DNA of 5,674 nt from an uncultured Collinsella sp. (GTDB lineage: Bacteria; Actinomycetota; Coriobacteriia; Coriobacteriales; Coriobacteriaceae). Below the pieces are notes generated by a model. That model had not been told where the DNA came from. It saw only the letters and a list, made by a program, of their open reading frames with translations, and ran no database searches. Every line of letters starts with the position of its first letter. Positions within the stretch are counted from its first letter, which is position 1. This document shows positions 5,310 through 5,674 of the stretch, piece after piece. The DNA lies in contig URWQ01000115.1 of NCBI GenBank assembly GCA_900551635.1, positions 1 through 5,674 of the forward strand, read 5' to 3'. The translations under genes were made by a program, and so were the position numbers.

Positions 5310-5674
5310 ATGTCTTTTGCCATCATAACCGACTCCACGTCGGACATCTCCCCCGCCCGCGCCCAAGAGCTCGGCATTTACGTGATTCCGCTGCATGTGA
5401 TTATCGAGGGCGAGGACCTGCTCGACCAGGTGCAAATTACCGCCCAGGAGTACGTCGCGCGCATGGCCGGCTCCGAGCAGCTGCCGCACACCTCGCAGCC
5501 AAGCGCCGGCGAGTTCAAGGCGCTCTTTGATCGCGTGCTCGCCGACGGCCACGACAGCGCCATCTTTATCTCGCTGTGCAGCGAGTGGTCTGCCTGCTAC
5601 GCCAACGCGTGCCAGGTTGCCGATACCCACGAGCTCGACGTGCGCTGCATCGACTCGCGCCCCGGGCGCTTTTT
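5310..5674 (+). CDS. DegV family fatty-acid-binding protein (FakB-like), 5' part
   Basis: DegV/FakB proteins hold a fatty acid and present it to the kinase FakA for entry into phospholipid synthesis. The window contains 121 codons plus two bases of a family usually about 280-290 residues long. The N-terminus MSFAIITDSTSD at 1-12 is the standard DegV opening. HTSQPSAGEF at 60-69 carries the signature TSQPS; T61 corresponds to the threonine that contacts the fatty-acid carboxylate in FakB. The next conserved patch, normally LSGTY, reads WSACY at 93-97. It keeps the serine (S94) that also contacts the carboxylate but replaces the following Gly and Thr. CIDSR at 113-117 fits the strand that normally reads as V-I-D-S/T in the family. 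No FakA gene is in view. The family call is firm; the ligand is not known. Confidence 0.92.
   Translation, partial: MSFAIITDSTSDISPARAQELGIYVIPLHVIIEGEDLLDQVQITAQEYVARMAGSEQLPHTSQPSAGEFKALFDRVLADGHDSAIFISLCSEWSACYANACQVADTHELDVRCIDSRPGRF

Overview
The window is GC-rich, gene-dense bacterial DNA that looks like a gut actinobacterium of the Coriobacteriia, probably Collinsella or a close relative. That placement is an inference from gene content, codon use and protein style. No marker gene in the window fixes it. Nothing suggests a phage, plasmid, insertion sequence or CRISPR array.

Layout. Positions 1-2706, minus strand, carry the 3'-to-5' run pstA (cut by the window edge), pstC and pstS. These encode the two permease subunits and the substrate-binding lipoprotein of the high-affinity phosphate ABC transporter. 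The genes are tightly packed: 24 bp between pstS and pstC, and an 8-bp overlap between pstC and pstA. The ATPase gene pstB is expected beyond position 1. Positions 2707-2999 are non-coding. They hold the pstS leader with a small hairpin, a candidate Pho-type direct repeat, and a very long hairpin followed by a T-run that ends the upstream transcript. Positions 3000-5153, minus strand, hold an M20 (PepV/Sapep-type) metallodipeptidase and a HAD-family phosphatase, 54 bp apart and likely co-transcribed in the order HAD then peptidase. Positions 5154-5309 form a short, AT-richer divergent promoter region. From 5310 to the right edge, plus strand, lies the 5' part of a DegV/FakB-type fatty-acid-binding protein gene.

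How the genes work together. PstS is made as a lipoprotein whose signal peptide also carries a twin-arginine motif. It captures phosphate outside the membrane and passes it to the PstC-PstA channel, which PstB would power. The peptidase and HAD genes look like housekeeping metabolism (dipeptide hydrolysis and removal of phosphate from a small metabolite), with no shared pathway visible. The DegV protein probably binds a fatty acid for the FakA kinase route.

I find no convincing new multi-gene system. The most interesting non-coding signal is the 22-bp-stem hairpin at 2910-2978, whose base pairing is better as minus-strand RNA than as plus-strand RNA.
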